DNA from: Glutamicibacter sp. JC586
GTDB lineage: Bacteria > Actinomycetota > Actinomycetes > Actinomycetales > Micrococcaceae
DNA: 64,000 nt
Assembly: GCF_009805585.1 (NCBI RefSeq)
Contig: NZ_VHIN01000022.1
Location: 124,001-188,000, forward strand
Direction: 5' to 3'
The position numbers and the translations under genes were made by a program. Shown in pieces: positions 33,358-42,603 of this stretch. Position 1 is the stretch's first letter. Each line of letters opens with the position of its first letter. The notes below the pieces were generated by a model that saw only the letters and a program-made list of their open reading frames with translations, was not told the origin of the DNA and ran no database searches.

Positions 33358-33780
33358 TTAAACCTCTTGAACCGTTTTCACTGACTCGACGGTGCGCTTA
33401 TCGGTAATCAGGGCGCCCACTTCCTGCTCCGCCTGGTTGCGGAAGGACAAGTCGATTCCGGCGCGATCGCGAATCAGCGAGACCGCGGTGACGGAGGTGG
33501 CCACGACCACCAAGAGGTACACAGCCACCGCGGTGGTGCCGCCGGTGGCCTGCACCAGCGCCTGAGCGATGGTCGGAGCAAACGCGCCGCCCAGAATCGC
33601 GCCGATCGCGTAGGAGATGGACACCCCGGAGAAGCGTACCGAGGCGGGGAAGAGCTCGGAGTACAGGGCTGCCTGCGGGCCGTAGGTTAGATCCAGCCCG
33701 ATAGAGAATAGAGCGAAATGCAGGTAGTACTGCGCCCAGAGCACCGGTTGGCCAAGCTTAAGCGCCCGCTGGAATTGGCG
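33358..33780 (-). pseudogene. MFS transporter fragment (metabolite:H+ symporter type), 5' half deleted
   Basis: The minus-strand frame encodes only the last part of an MFS carrier: YGPQAALYSELFPASVRFSG, then SISYAIGAILGGAFAP, typical of the shikimate/proline-betaine (MHS) subfamily, and two or three terminal helices. The first eight or nine helices are missing. Homology stops at about 33780, where a LysR fragment on the other strand begins. The upstream ATG at 33864 is inside that other fragment, so no functional product is expected. Confidence 0.85.
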
Positions 33781-34118
33781 GACCTGGCTGCAGAACCACT
33801 GATCATTTACGAGCCCGAACCGACCACCAGCTCCAGCTCTTCGCCTCCCAGGGACTGACCCCAAAGATCGTCGCCTCCGTCCCGCAGATGATCCTGGTCT
33901 CCGCCATGGTCGGCCGCGGACTGGGCTACGGGTTACTCATGCGCCGGCCGAATAACACGCAGGTCTCCGTGGAGGGCCGACCGCTAGCTTTCCGCGAACT
34001 CAAAACCCCGAACTTCCTCAACGCAGTTGTGGCCATCACCCCGAACTCGGTGCGCATCCCGGCCCGCGTGCAGGCACTGATCGAGCACTGCCGCTGTGCA
34101 ATGGCTGAATCCTGGTAG
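33775..34118 (+). pseudogene. LysR-family regulator fragment (C-terminal effector domain)
   Basis: Reading from about 33780, one frame gives LAAEPLIIYEPEP. A second frame continues HQLQLFASQGLTPKIVASVP, then SAMVGRGLGYGLLMRRPNN and ITPNSVRIPARVQALIEHCR. That is the distal half of a LysR effector domain with one internal frameshift. The helix-turn-helix half is gone. It abuts the truncated MFS gene head to head. Confidence 0.8.
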
Positions 34119-34151
34119 ACGCAGGCGATAACTCGCGCGCATAATGGCCAC

Positions 34152-34508
34152 ATGATTGGCACATGGCAGGCCATGGTCATCGATTGTGAAGACCCCGATG
34201 CACTGGCCACATTCTACGAACAGCTTCTAGGCATGGTCCGGATCGATAACGAGCCGGACTGGGTATCGATCGGCGACGCCCCGGATCGGCCGGGGCTGGC
34301 CTTCCAAGCGGTCAGCCCGTACGTTGCCCCGCAGTGGCCCGGGCACATCCACCCGCAACAAGCCCACCTGGATGTGAAAGTCGCCGATTTGGACCTCGCC
34401 GAAGAACAGGTCCTGCACCTAGGCGCCCGCGCCACCGGCGAAGGCACCAAGACCTTCAGGGTGTACCTGGATCCGCAGGACCACCCTTTTTGCCTGGTGA
34501 GCTGGTAG
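34152..34508 (+). CDS. VOC/glyoxalase-like fold protein
   Basis: A 118-aa single-domain vicinal-oxygen-chelate protein (IDCEDPDALATFYEQLLGM at the start, AHLDVKVADLDLAEEQVLHLGA in the middle, VYLDPQDHPFCLVSW at the end). The glyoxalase_6-like pattern is clear, but no substrate can be assigned. The 3' end overlaps the convergent response-regulator gene by 53 bases, so the two mRNAs are antisense there. Confidence 0.85.
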   Translation: MIGTWQAMVIDCEDPDALATFYEQLLGMVRIDNEPDWVSIGDAPDRPGLAFQAVSPYVAPQWPGHIHPQQAHLDVKVADLDLAEEQVLHLGARATGEGTKTFRVYLDPQDHPFCLVSW

Positions 34509-35130
34509 CACCGTAGGCGATCTTCGCCGCCTGCCAGCGCGTGGAGACCCCCAGCTTAGCCAGCACCTGAGAGACATGGGACTTCACCGTGCTCTGCCCA
34601 ATGCCCAAAAGTTGCGCCAATTGTGGGTTGCTCAAGCCCTGCGCCAGCCCGTCGAGTACCTCGCGCTCCCGGCCGGTTAAGTCATCGGGCAACGTGTAGT
34701 CGGTGTCCGAGGCCAGCGTTTGCGAAGCCAGCGCCCGGGACACAATCCGCGAGGTCACCTGCGGGTCGAGGACGGATTCGCCGCGCGCGGCGGCCCGCAC
34801 GCCCATGATGATCGCCTCCGGTTCAGCGCTCTTGAGCAAGAACCCGTGTGCCCCGGCCTGTAACGCCCCAAAAAGGTACTGGTCATCATCAAAAGTCGTC
34901 AGCACCACCACCCGATAGCTCTCATGCAGCACCTTGGTGGCCTCAATGCCGTCGAGCCGCGGCATGCGCAGGTCCATCAAAATAACATCCGGGTTCAGCG
35001 CCCGAGCCATGGAAATCGCGCTACGCCCGTCACCAGCTTCCCCGACAACTTCCACATCCGCCGCCGCCTGCAATACCAACCTGATGCCCATACGCACGGT
35101 GGCATGGTCATCAACAATCAGTACTTTCAT
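34456..35130 (-). CDS. NarL/LuxR-family response regulator
   Basis: A 224-aa two-component response regulator. The receiver domain (1-120) has the acidic pocket VDDH, phospho-acceptor Asp in VILMDLRMP, Thr in VVLTTFDDD and Lys in FLLKS. The C-terminal LuxR helix-turn-helix is LTGREREVLDGLAQGLSNPQ plus STVKSHVSQVLAKLG. It overlaps the upstream histidine-kinase gene by 4 bases, so the pair is one operon. Targets are unknown; the divergent GAP-family membrane gene is a candidate. Confidence 0.92.
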   Translation of the reverse strand: MKVLIVDDHATVRMGIRLVLQAAADVEVVGEAGDGRSAISMARALNPDVILMDLRMPRLDGIEATKVLHESYRVVVLTTFDDDQYLFGALQAGAHGFLLKSAEPEAIIMGVRAAARGESVLDPQVTSRIVSRALASQTLASDTDYTLPDDLTGREREVLDGLAQGLSNPQLAQLLGIGQSTVKSHVSQVLAKLGVSTRWQAAKIAYGATSSPGKKGGPADPGTP

Positions 35131-36281
35131 GCTTTCTCCGATACTGCAGGGAAGTGGACCGTGACCACAAACTCTGTGCCACGGTGTACCTTGAAGGACC
35201 CATTCAGGGCCTGCACGCGGGTGCGAATATTTTCTAGCCCGATCCCGGCCCCCGGCGCGGTGCTCGGATTGGCTACCACCGGGTTACGCGCCGTGATGGC
35301 CAAGTCCCCGTCCTGAATTACGCTCAGCTCCAAGGTCGTCCCGGCAGCATGCTTGGCGTGGTTGACCAGTAGTTCAGACACCGTGCGGTGCGCTGCGGTA
35401 TGAACCGCCGGGCTAAAGTCTTGGGGATCAGCCACCTGATACTCCCAACGTACTTGGCTGCCGAACCCCGCCACCAGGTCCGGTAAATCCTCGATCCGTG
35501 CCTGCAATGCTGGCCCACCCTCGTGCAACATCCGCACCATCGCGACCATGTCCTCCAAACCAGACACGGACTCATCACGGATGCATTGAAGGGGTTCACG
35601 CACGGAATCTGGCGCGGAAGGAAGTAAGGCTCCGGAGAGCAGGGCGATAGACGAGAACCGGGCCGAGAGTACGTCGTGCATTTCACGGGCCAGTGCGGTG
35701 CGCTCCTGGACCCGCGAAAAATCATGCTCCGCCACCAACTGGTCCTCGCGTGCTACCGCAGCTAACTGCACCGCCTGTGTTCTTTGCGCTTCGGTTTTCG
35801 CCAGCTCCTTGGCGGTACGCACATTTTCCGCCCAGAGCATCGGAGTAAAAAGAATGAAACCGGCCATGAACAGGCTCAGGACTACCTCCTGCGGGTTCTG
35901 GGTGTTAAGCCACGTGGCGATCCCCAGCGCGAGGGAACCCAAACACAACAGCACTAGCCCGCAGGTTCGAAGCCGGGTGGAACCGAGCAGGAATAGGCCG
36001 AAGACGCATTCAAAGATCAGGAAGTAACCGCCTATACTCCCCACGAGCAGCAACCCGATGCCAGCGAGGAACATGATTACTGTGGCCGTAAGAAGCACTC
36101 GGCGACGAATCAGGATCGCAGCCAAACCGATGAGTAATAGGGGAATCCACTCGTAGCCGCGGATTGCGACAGAAGGGGAATTGACGATCCCGGAAAGGTG
36201 CAAGATGACGGTGAGCACTAGGTAAGTGCCGATGACCTCGGGTTCCTTATCTCCGCTGCCGATCCGTCGAATGAAGTTCAT
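35127..36281 (-). CDS. sensor histidine kinase (HisKA_3 type)
   Basis: A 384-aa membrane sensor. Five or six hydrophobic helices occupy about residues 20-160 with little extracytoplasmic sequence. The dimerisation/phospho-acceptor segment REMHDVLSARFSSIA follows, and the HATPase core is read from ELLVNHAKHA and GAGIGLENIRTRV. ATG 36281 (MNFIRRIGSGD) is chosen because the longer frame to 36527 runs over the divergent gene's leader and has no domain content. It is the cognate kinase of the response regulator it overlaps. Confidence 0.88.
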   Translation of the reverse strand: MNFIRRIGSGDKEPEVIGTYLVLTVILHLSGIVNSPSVAIRGYEWIPLLLIGLAAILIRRRVLLTATVIMFLAGIGLLLVGSIGGYFLIFECVFGLFLLGSTRLRTCGLVLLCLGSLALGIATWLNTQNPQEVVLSLFMAGFILFTPMLWAENVRTAKELAKTEAQRTQAVQLAAVAREDQLVAEHDFSRVQERTALAREMHDVLSARFSSIALLSGALLPSAPDSVREPLQCIRDESVSGLEDMVAMVRMLHEGGPALQARIEDLPDLVAGFGSQVRWEYQVADPQDFSPAVHTAAHRTVSELLVNHAKHAAGTTLELSVIQDGDLAITARNPVVANPSTAPGAGIGLENIRTRVQALNGSFKVHRGTEFVVTVHFPAVSEKA

Positions 36282-36390
36282 GCTTCCAGCATCCCCGAAC
36301 TGTCGGTCATCAGGTATCCCCCTTAAGGAGGAGAAGGCACAGACCATTGGCCGATACCGCAAGCCCGAACAGCGTAGAACAGTGGAAGTC

Positions 36391-37170
36391 ATGGACATCA
36401 TGACGAGCAATCCCGAACTCTCCCTAGTCATCCTTGCGCTCATCGACTCGACCAGCATCGGCACCCTGATCATCCCGCTACTGCTCCTGCTGCGCGGGCG
36501 CCGTGAGGTGATCGCCAAGGTCATCATCTACCTGTTGGTGCTTGCCGGGTTCTACTGGGTGATCGGGGTGTTACTGCGTAGTGGGCTACTACTGATTGAT
36601 CCCCGTATCTTTGAGCACCGTTTCTTCAGGATTTCAGGGGTGGTGCTCGGGGTGGTGATGATTATTTGGGCGTTAACCTACCGTACCGATGCGCAAAAGG
36701 AAGCTGACGCTCGGAAGAAAAATGGTGCCCTAAAGAAAACTGAGGGAACTAACAGTGCGCAAACACCGGTCGCCACCGAACAGCTCCCGCGACGCCTACA
36801 CAGCCGTTTAGCAACTGCACTGGATACCCGCACGGGGTTGATCGCGCTGGCCCTATTCGCCGGACTCTTAGAACTTCCCACCATGCTTCCGTACCTAGCG
36901 GCCGTGGGCGTGATGCAAAGTACCGGCTGGGGCACCGGGGTGCAGCTGCTCGCACTGATCGGATACTGCCTGGTGATGATCGTCCCGGCACTGGTGCTGG
37001 TTGCCGCCCGTGCGCTCGCCGGTGAACGGATCGAAAACTGGATGCGCAAACTGGGGGAGAAGGCCGCACGCTACGCTCAAGAAACCCTCGGCTGGGTGGT
37101 GGGCATCGGTGGATACTTGTTGATTCGCGCCTGCCTTTCCGGGCAAGACCTGCAGAGCTTGTTCAACTAG
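36391..37170 (+). CDS. GAP-family (sulfolipid-1-addressing-like) membrane protein
   Basis: A protein of about 259 aa, MDIMTSNPELSLVILALIDS from ATG 36391. Six hydrophobic segments arranged as 3 + 3 around a charged loop (about 95-140, Lys/Glu/Ala-rich) match the Sap/GAP family related to LysE-type exporters. STSIGTL near the first helix and LLELPTMLPYLAAVG at the start of the second half are family-like repeats. The longer frame from 36226 would overlap the divergent kinase gene. The exported substrate is unknown. Confidence 0.8.
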   Translation: MDIMTSNPELSLVILALIDSTSIGTLIIPLLLLLRGRREVIAKVIIYLLVLAGFYWVIGVLLRSGLLLIDPRIFEHRFFRISGVVLGVVMIIWALTYRTDAQKEADARKKNGALKKTEGTNSAQTPVATEQLPRRLHSRLATALDTRTGLIALALFAGLLELPTMLPYLAAVGVMQSTGWGTGVQLLALIGYCLVMIVPALVLVAARALAGERIENWMRKLGEKAARYAQETLGWVVGIGGYLLIRACLSGQDLQSLFN

Positions 37171-37251
37171 GTGTTCGGCGAGCCACGCTGTGGGCGAAAG
37201 CGCGGGCGCTCAATTAGCGCACCGCGCGCCGGTGGTGCGAGAATTGAAGGT

Positions 37252-37749
37252 ATGGAACCTCTAGGCAGCAGCGCGAAGCAGGGCAAAAAAATCACCCTCA
37301 ACGCATCAACTTTGGCAATGTCCGTCATGGTCATTGTTTTTCTGGTGGCAGTTATCTTCGCCGCCAACTCCAATGCGATCGTCGGCTGGTTTGTCGTGAT
37401 CATCTCCGCCGGTTGGCTGCTGCTGGCCGCCTTCATGATGTTTGGCCTCAAGCGCGGGGCGGATAAGATCAACAATTCGCTGCGCGAAGCCACCGCTGCG
37501 GCCACCCCGCGGGCCCAGTCCGGCACCGTGATCGTGGATGAATCCACCAGTCAGCGCGATATGAAGCTGGATCATTCCTTCAAGATCGTCCAGGTGCAGG
37601 CCCGGGTCATTTCCGAACAGCGTGAGGCGGCCATCGCCGAATCCGAGGGCATGATCGATCGGGCACTGGAGACGATCCAGATGACTGCCGCCAATGCGCG
37701 GGACATGATCAAGCCGGCCAAACCAATGGACGGCGAGATTATCGACTAA
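37252..37749 (+). CDS. membrane protein of unknown function
   Basis: A 165-aa protein from ATG 37252 (MEPLGSSAKQGKKITLNAST). Two adjacent hydrophobic helices (about 20-65) are followed by an acidic-basic helical cytoplasmic domain (about 70-165) with VQVQARVISEQREAA near the middle. No family is recognised. A strong terminator directly after it isolates it from xth. Confidence 0.7.
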   Translation: MEPLGSSAKQGKKITLNASTLAMSVMVIVFLVAVIFAANSNAIVGWFVVIISAGWLLLAAFMMFGLKRGADKINNSLREATAAATPRAQSGTVIVDESTSQRDMKLDHSFKIVQVQARVISEQREAAIAESEGMIDRALETIQMTAANARDMIKPAKPMDGEIID

Positions 37750-37751
37750 GC

Positions 37752-37783
37752 CAAAAGGGCAACGCACACGCGTTGCCCTTTTG
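37752..37783. terminator. bidirectional terminator
   Basis: CAAAAGGGCAACGC and GCGTTGCCCTTTTG form a perfect 14-bp stem with an ACAC loop and A/T-rich ends, directly after the stop codon at 37749. Confidence 0.92.
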
Positions 37784-37838
37784 TTTTCGGCTCAGGGGTG
37801 ATCAGCACGTTTTCGGGCGCAGAGTTTTGTAAGCTTGA

Positions 37839-38678
37839 ATGGTGATACCAACCAGCGTGGAAATTCTGAGCAAGAACGCCGGCGCCCTGCGCGTCGCCTC
37901 GGTCAACGTCAACGGCATTCGCGCCGCCTACCGCAAGGACATGGCCGCATGGGTCGCGGATCGTGACGTCGACATCCTGTGCCTGCAGGAGGTGCGCGCA
38001 CCGGATAAGGTGATGCGCGAATTGATCGGCGATGGTTGGCATATTTTGCATGCCGAAGCCAAGGATAAAGGCCGCGCCGGAGTAGCGATCCTCTCCCGCG
38101 TTGAGCCAGTAGCAGTGCGTGAAAACATCGGCGACGAGTACTTTGCCGACTCCGGACGCTGGGTAGAAGCCGACTTCGAGGTCAACGGCGAAATCTTCAC
38201 CGTGGTCTCCGCCTACGTACATTCCGGCGAGCTGGGCACGCAAAAGCAAGATGACAAGTACCGTTTCTTACAGCGCATGACCGAACACTTGCCACAGTTG
38301 GCAGCGCAGAAGGACCACGTGCTGGTAGTGGGCGACCTCAACGTCGTACACACCGAAAAGGACATTAAGAACTGGAAGCCGAACCACAATAAGCGCGCCG
38401 GCGTGATGGACGAGGAGATCGCCTACTTCGACGGCTTCTTCGGCGCGGTGGGCTACGTGGATGTGGCCCGTCAGCTGGCAGGCGACGCACAGGGCCCCTA
38501 CACCTGGTGGTCCTACCGTGGGCAGGCCTTCGACAACGACGCCGGTTGGCGTATTGACTACCACATGGCCACCCCGGGCTTAGCCGAGAAGGCCATCAAG
38601 TCCCATGTTGACCGCGCCTCGGCCTATGACCTGCGCTTCTCCGACCACGCACCGCTGGTCGTCGACTACCAGTTTTAA
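37839..38678 (+). CDS. xth: exodeoxyribonuclease III family AP endonuclease
   Basis: A 279-aa DNA-repair nuclease of the exonuclease III/APE fold. Motifs visible are ASVNVNGIRA, CLQEVRAP (metal-binding Glu), VVGDLNVVHTEKD (catalytic Asp and Asn) and the C-terminal RFSDHAPLVVDY (catalytic His). It acts at abasic sites in base-excision repair. The ribosome-binding site before ATG 37839 is weak, and the first 17 residues are not conserved, so the true start could be a little downstream. trpS begins 9 bases later. Confidence 0.9.
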   Translation: MVIPTSVEILSKNAGALRVASVNVNGIRAAYRKDMAAWVADRDVDILCLQEVRAPDKVMRELIGDGWHILHAEAKDKGRAGVAILSRVEPVAVRENIGDEYFADSGRWVEADFEVNGEIFTVVSAYVHSGELGTQKQDDKYRFLQRMTEHLPQLAAQKDHVLVVGDLNVVHTEKDIKNWKPNHNKRAGVMDEEIAYFDGFFGAVGYVDVARQLAGDAQGPYTWWSYRGQAFDNDAGWRIDYHMATPGLAEKAIKSHVDRASAYDLRFSDHAPLVVDYQF

Positions 38679-39694
<1,016 letters not shown>

Positions 39695-39695
<1 letters not shown>

Positions 39696-40201
39696 TGGAA
39701 TACACCCTGGGCGTAGTGATCCCGGTGCCGCAACCGCACCGGGATACTCTGCGTGCCTGGCGCCAAGAATTTGGGGGAGAAGCCACCGCGCCGATTGCCC
39801 CGCATATCACCTTGGTGTCTGGGTCGTACCTGACGACCTGGGGTAAAGCGGCGGCGCACGTGCGCGACGTGGCCACCCGGATGCAGCCCTTCACCATCGA
39901 GCTGGGGGCGGCGCGGTCTTTCCGCCCTGCCAGCGACGTGGTGTACCTGCCGTTGCTCTCCGGCGCCGATCAGTGCTGGCAGCTGCACCAGCAGCTGCTC
40001 GGCGACGCCCTGCGCCACGAATCCTCCTTCGCCTACCATCCGCACCTGACCATCGCGCAGAACGTGCCAGCGCAGCACTTGGATGCCGCGCAGGCGGCCT
40101 TGTCCACGGTGGACATGGTGTTTGAGGCCGATCGGGTGCAGCTCTTCGATACCCGCGGCGGGCAATGGAACCTCAGCGAGGACATCGCACTCGGTGCCTA
40201 G
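39695..40201 (+). CDS. 2H phosphoesterase (2'-5' RNA ligase-like)
   Basis: A 168-aa member of the 2H superfamily. The two His-x-Thr-type motifs are HITLVSG near residue 33 and HLTIAQN near 113, separated by about 80 residues, as the family requires. Members hydrolyse cyclic phosphodiesters in RNA or nucleotides; the bacterial role is usually unknown. It is joined to trpS by a TAATG overlap, so the two are co-translated. Confidence 0.85.
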
Positions 40202-40202
40202 C

Positions 40203-40234
40203 AAAAAACGCCAGCCTCTCGGCTGGCGTTTTTT
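40203..40234. terminator. bidirectional terminator between the 2H gene and catalase
   Basis: AAAAAACGCCAGCC, loop TCTC, GGCTGGCGTTTTTT: a perfect stem with A6 and T6 ends serving both convergent genes. Confidence 0.96.
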
Positions 40235-40236
40235 CA

Positions 40237-41691
40237 TTACTTGGCGCGGACGTTGGCTTCGATCTTCGCTCCGGTGTCGGCGTCGATGTTCTTCCAGTAC
40301 TCGATCGCGTTGGACAGCACTGGCTCGATCACGCCGTCCAGCGCCCCGGTGACGGTTTCGACCAGCTCGGCGCGCTGTGCATCGTCCATCACTTCTCGGA
40401 CCAGGATGCCGGGCTGGACGAAGTCCCCGTCGTCCTTGCGCAGCGTGTAGGCCTCGCGGACCAGCTCGCCGTCGGATTCGAAGGAGTTCTCCGCCGGACC
40501 GGTTTCATCGCTCCACGAGTCCCCGAAGGAGTTCGGCGCGTAGACGCTGCGATCGCCGGTGTGCTCGTAGGTCATATTCCCTTCGAAGTTGTACGAGTGC
40601 ACCGGGCACTGTGGCTTATTGACCGGCAGCTGCTGGAAGTTGGTGCCGATGCGGTAGCGCTGAGCGTCCGCATAGGCGAAATTGCGGCCCAGCAGCATCT
40701 TGTCCGGGCTCATCCCCATGCCCGGGACCATGTTCCCCGGCGAGAACGCCGCCTGCTCGATCTGCGCGAAGAAGTTCTCCGGGTTCTTGTTCAGCGTCAT
40801 CGTACCGACCTTGATCCGCGGATAGTCTTTCTTGGACCAAGTTTTCGTCAGATCGAAGGGATTGAAACGGTAGGTCTTCGCGTCCTCGTAGGGCATGACC
40901 TGCACGTACAGGTCCCACTGTGGGAAGTTGCCGGCCTTGATCGCCTCGAACAAATCGCGGCGGTGGAAGTCGGCGTCGGCCCCGGCCAGCTCCTCGGCCT
41001 GCGCACCGCGCATGGTCTCGAACTTCTCGGACTGCTTGTTCAGGAAGTGGTACTTGACCCAGAATTTCTCCCCGGCCGCGTTGACCCACATGTAGGTGTG
41101 CGAGCCGTAGCCGTTCATCTCGCGCCAGGTTTTCGGCAGGCCGCGCTGGCCCATGATGTAGGTGACCTGGTGGGCGGATTCGGGGTTCTGCGTCCAGAAG
41201 TCCCACTGCATGGTGCCATCGCGCAGCCCGGAATCGGGCAGCCGCTTCTGCGAGCGGATGAAGTGCGGGAACTTCATCGGGTCGCGGACAAAGAAGACCG
41301 GGGTGTTATTTCCGACCAGATCAAAATTGCCCTCGGTGGTGTAGAACTTCAGTGCGAAGCCGCGCACGTCGCGCCAGGTGTCGGGGGAGCCCAGCTCGCC
41401 AGCGACGGTGGAGAACCGGGCGAGCATGTCGGTTTTTACCCCGGGTTGAAACAGTGCCGCCTTGGTGTAGGCCGAGACATCCTCGGTGGTTTCAAAGACC
41501 CCGAAGGCCCCGGAGCCTTTGGCGTGCGGTCGACGTTCGGGCACGTTCATCCGGTTGAAATGTTGCAGGGTCTCAATCAGGTGGTGGTCGTGTAAAACGA
41601 TGGGGCCATCTGCACCTACGGTGAGCGAGTTACGGTCGCTGACCGCCGGAATTCCGGCTTGAGTAGTTGAATCGGGTTTGTTGTTGGCCAT
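40237..41691 (-). CDS. katA: monofunctional haem catalase
   Basis: A 484-aa small-subunit catalase that dismutates hydrogen peroxide. The active-site His region reads [20 protein letters not shown], the distal Asn region [20 protein letters not shown], and the proximal haem Tyr lies in [14 protein letters not shown]. The last replaces the more usual F-S-Y-x-D-T-Q-R-Y but keeps the Tyr and Arg. Length is typical of the roughly 480-residue clade. It is monocistronic, with a terminator at its 3' end. Confidence 0.95.
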   Translation of the reverse strand: MANNKPDSTTQAGIPAVSDRNSLTVGADGPIVLHDHHLIETLQHFNRMNVPERRPHAKGSGAFGVFETTEDVSAYTKAALFQPGVKTDMLARFSTVAGELGSPDTWRDVRGFALKFYTTEGNFDLVGNNTPVFFVRDPMKFPHFIRSQKRLPDSGLRDGTMQWDFWTQNPESAHQVTYIMGQRGLPKTWREMNGYGSHTYMWVNAAGEKFWVKYHFLNKQSEKFETMRGAQAEELAGADADFHRRDLFEAIKAGNFPQWDLYVQVMPYEDAKTYRFNPFDLTKTWSKKDYPRIKVGTMTLNKNPENFFAQIEQAAFSPGNMVPGMGMSPDKMLLGRNFAYADAQRYRIGTNFQQLPVNKPQCPVHSYNFEGNMTYEHTGDRSVYAPNSFGDSWSDETGPAENSFESDGELVREAYTLRKDDGDFVQPGILVREVMDDAQRAELVETVTGALDGVIEPVLSNAIEYWKNIDADTGAKIEANVRAK

Positions 41692-41768
41692 TAGTACTCC
41701 TTAGCTCAAAGGGAAATAAGGCGAGTACTACCCATCGTGCCACGATCGGCGAAGGAACTAAAGGCATG

Positions 41769-41807
41769 CAAAAAGCCCGGACCAAATCCATAGGATTGGT
41801 CCGGGCT
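41769..41807 (-). terminator. terminator of the sdh operon
   Basis: AGCCCGGACCAAATCC and GGATTGGTCCGGGCT form a stem on the minus strand followed by a U-run (A-tract 41769-41773), 14 bases past the sdhB stop codon. Confidence 0.88.
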
Positions 41808-41820
41808 CTTGAGCGCAGTC

Positions 41821-42603
41821 TTAGACGGTGCGTGCCAAGATTGCCTGCTTTACCTCGGCGATAGCCTTGGTCACCTGGATGCCACGTGGGCATGCTTCGG
41901 AGCAGTTGAAGGTGGTGCGGCAGCGCCACACGCCTTCCTTGTCGTTCAGGATCTCCAGACGCATATCGCCGGCATCATCGCGGGAGTCGAAGATGAAGCG
42001 GTGTGCGTTCACGATGGCCGCTGGGCCGAAGTACTGACCATCGGTCCAGAACACTGGGCAGGAGCTGGTGCACGCGGCGCACAGGATGCACTTGGTGGTG
42101 TCATCGAACTTCGCGTGATCCTCAGCGGACTGGTAGCGTTCCTTGGTTGGCTCGTGGCCCTTGGAGATCAAGAATGGCATGATCTCGCGGTAGGACTGGA
42201 AGAACGGTTCCATGTCAACGATGAGGTCCTTTTCAAGGGGCAGGCCCTTGATGGCTTCAACGGTGATCGGCTTGGAAGTATCCAGGTCCTTGAGCAGGGT
42301 CTTGCAGGCCAGGCGGTTACGGCCGTTGATGCGCATGGCATCCGAGCCGCAGACGCCGTGGGCGCAGGAACGGCGGAAGGACAGCGAGCCGTCGTGCTCC
42401 CACTTGACCTTGTGCAGGGCGTCCAGCACACGGTCGGTGCCGTACATGGTCAGCTTGAAGTCTTCCCAGTAAGCATCGGCGGTAGCTTCTGGAAGGAAGC
42501 GACGAACGCGCAGGGTGATGTCGAAGCTTGGGATTTCTCCGCCGCCGCCAACACCTGGCTTCAGCTCGATCTTTGACGCTGGTTCTGGCAGTTCGGTGCT
42601 CAT
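41821..42603 (-). CDS. sdhB: succinate dehydrogenase iron-sulfur subunit
   Basis: A 260-aa iron-sulfur protein of complex II. The N-terminal [2Fe-2S] ligands are read in SCAHGVCGSDAMRI, and the [4Fe-4S]/[3Fe-4S] ligands in CILCAACTSSCPVFW and CRTTFNCSEACPRGI. It transfers electrons from SdhA to quinone at the membrane. It is the last gene of sdhCDAB; its ATG overlaps the sdhA stop codon by one base. Confidence 0.96.
   Translation of the reverse strand: MSTELPEPASKIELKPGVGGGGEIPSFDITLRVRRFLPEATADAYWEDFKLTMYGTDRVLDALHKVKWEHDGSLSFRRSCAHGVCGSDAMRINGRNRLACKTLLKDLDTSKPITVEAIKGLPLEKDLIVDMEPFFQSYREIMPFLISKGHEPTKERYQSAEDHAKFDDTTKCILCAACTSSCPVFWTDGQYFGPAAIVNAHRFIFDSRDDAGDMRLEILNDKEGVWRCRTTFNCSEACPRGIQVTKAIAEVKQAILARTV

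Noticed and set aside
40165-41595. Long 476-codon open frame on the plus strand opposite catalase
   Set aside because: It is the antisense shadow of a GC-rich, strongly biased gene; katA has all catalase motifs and the antisense frame has none.
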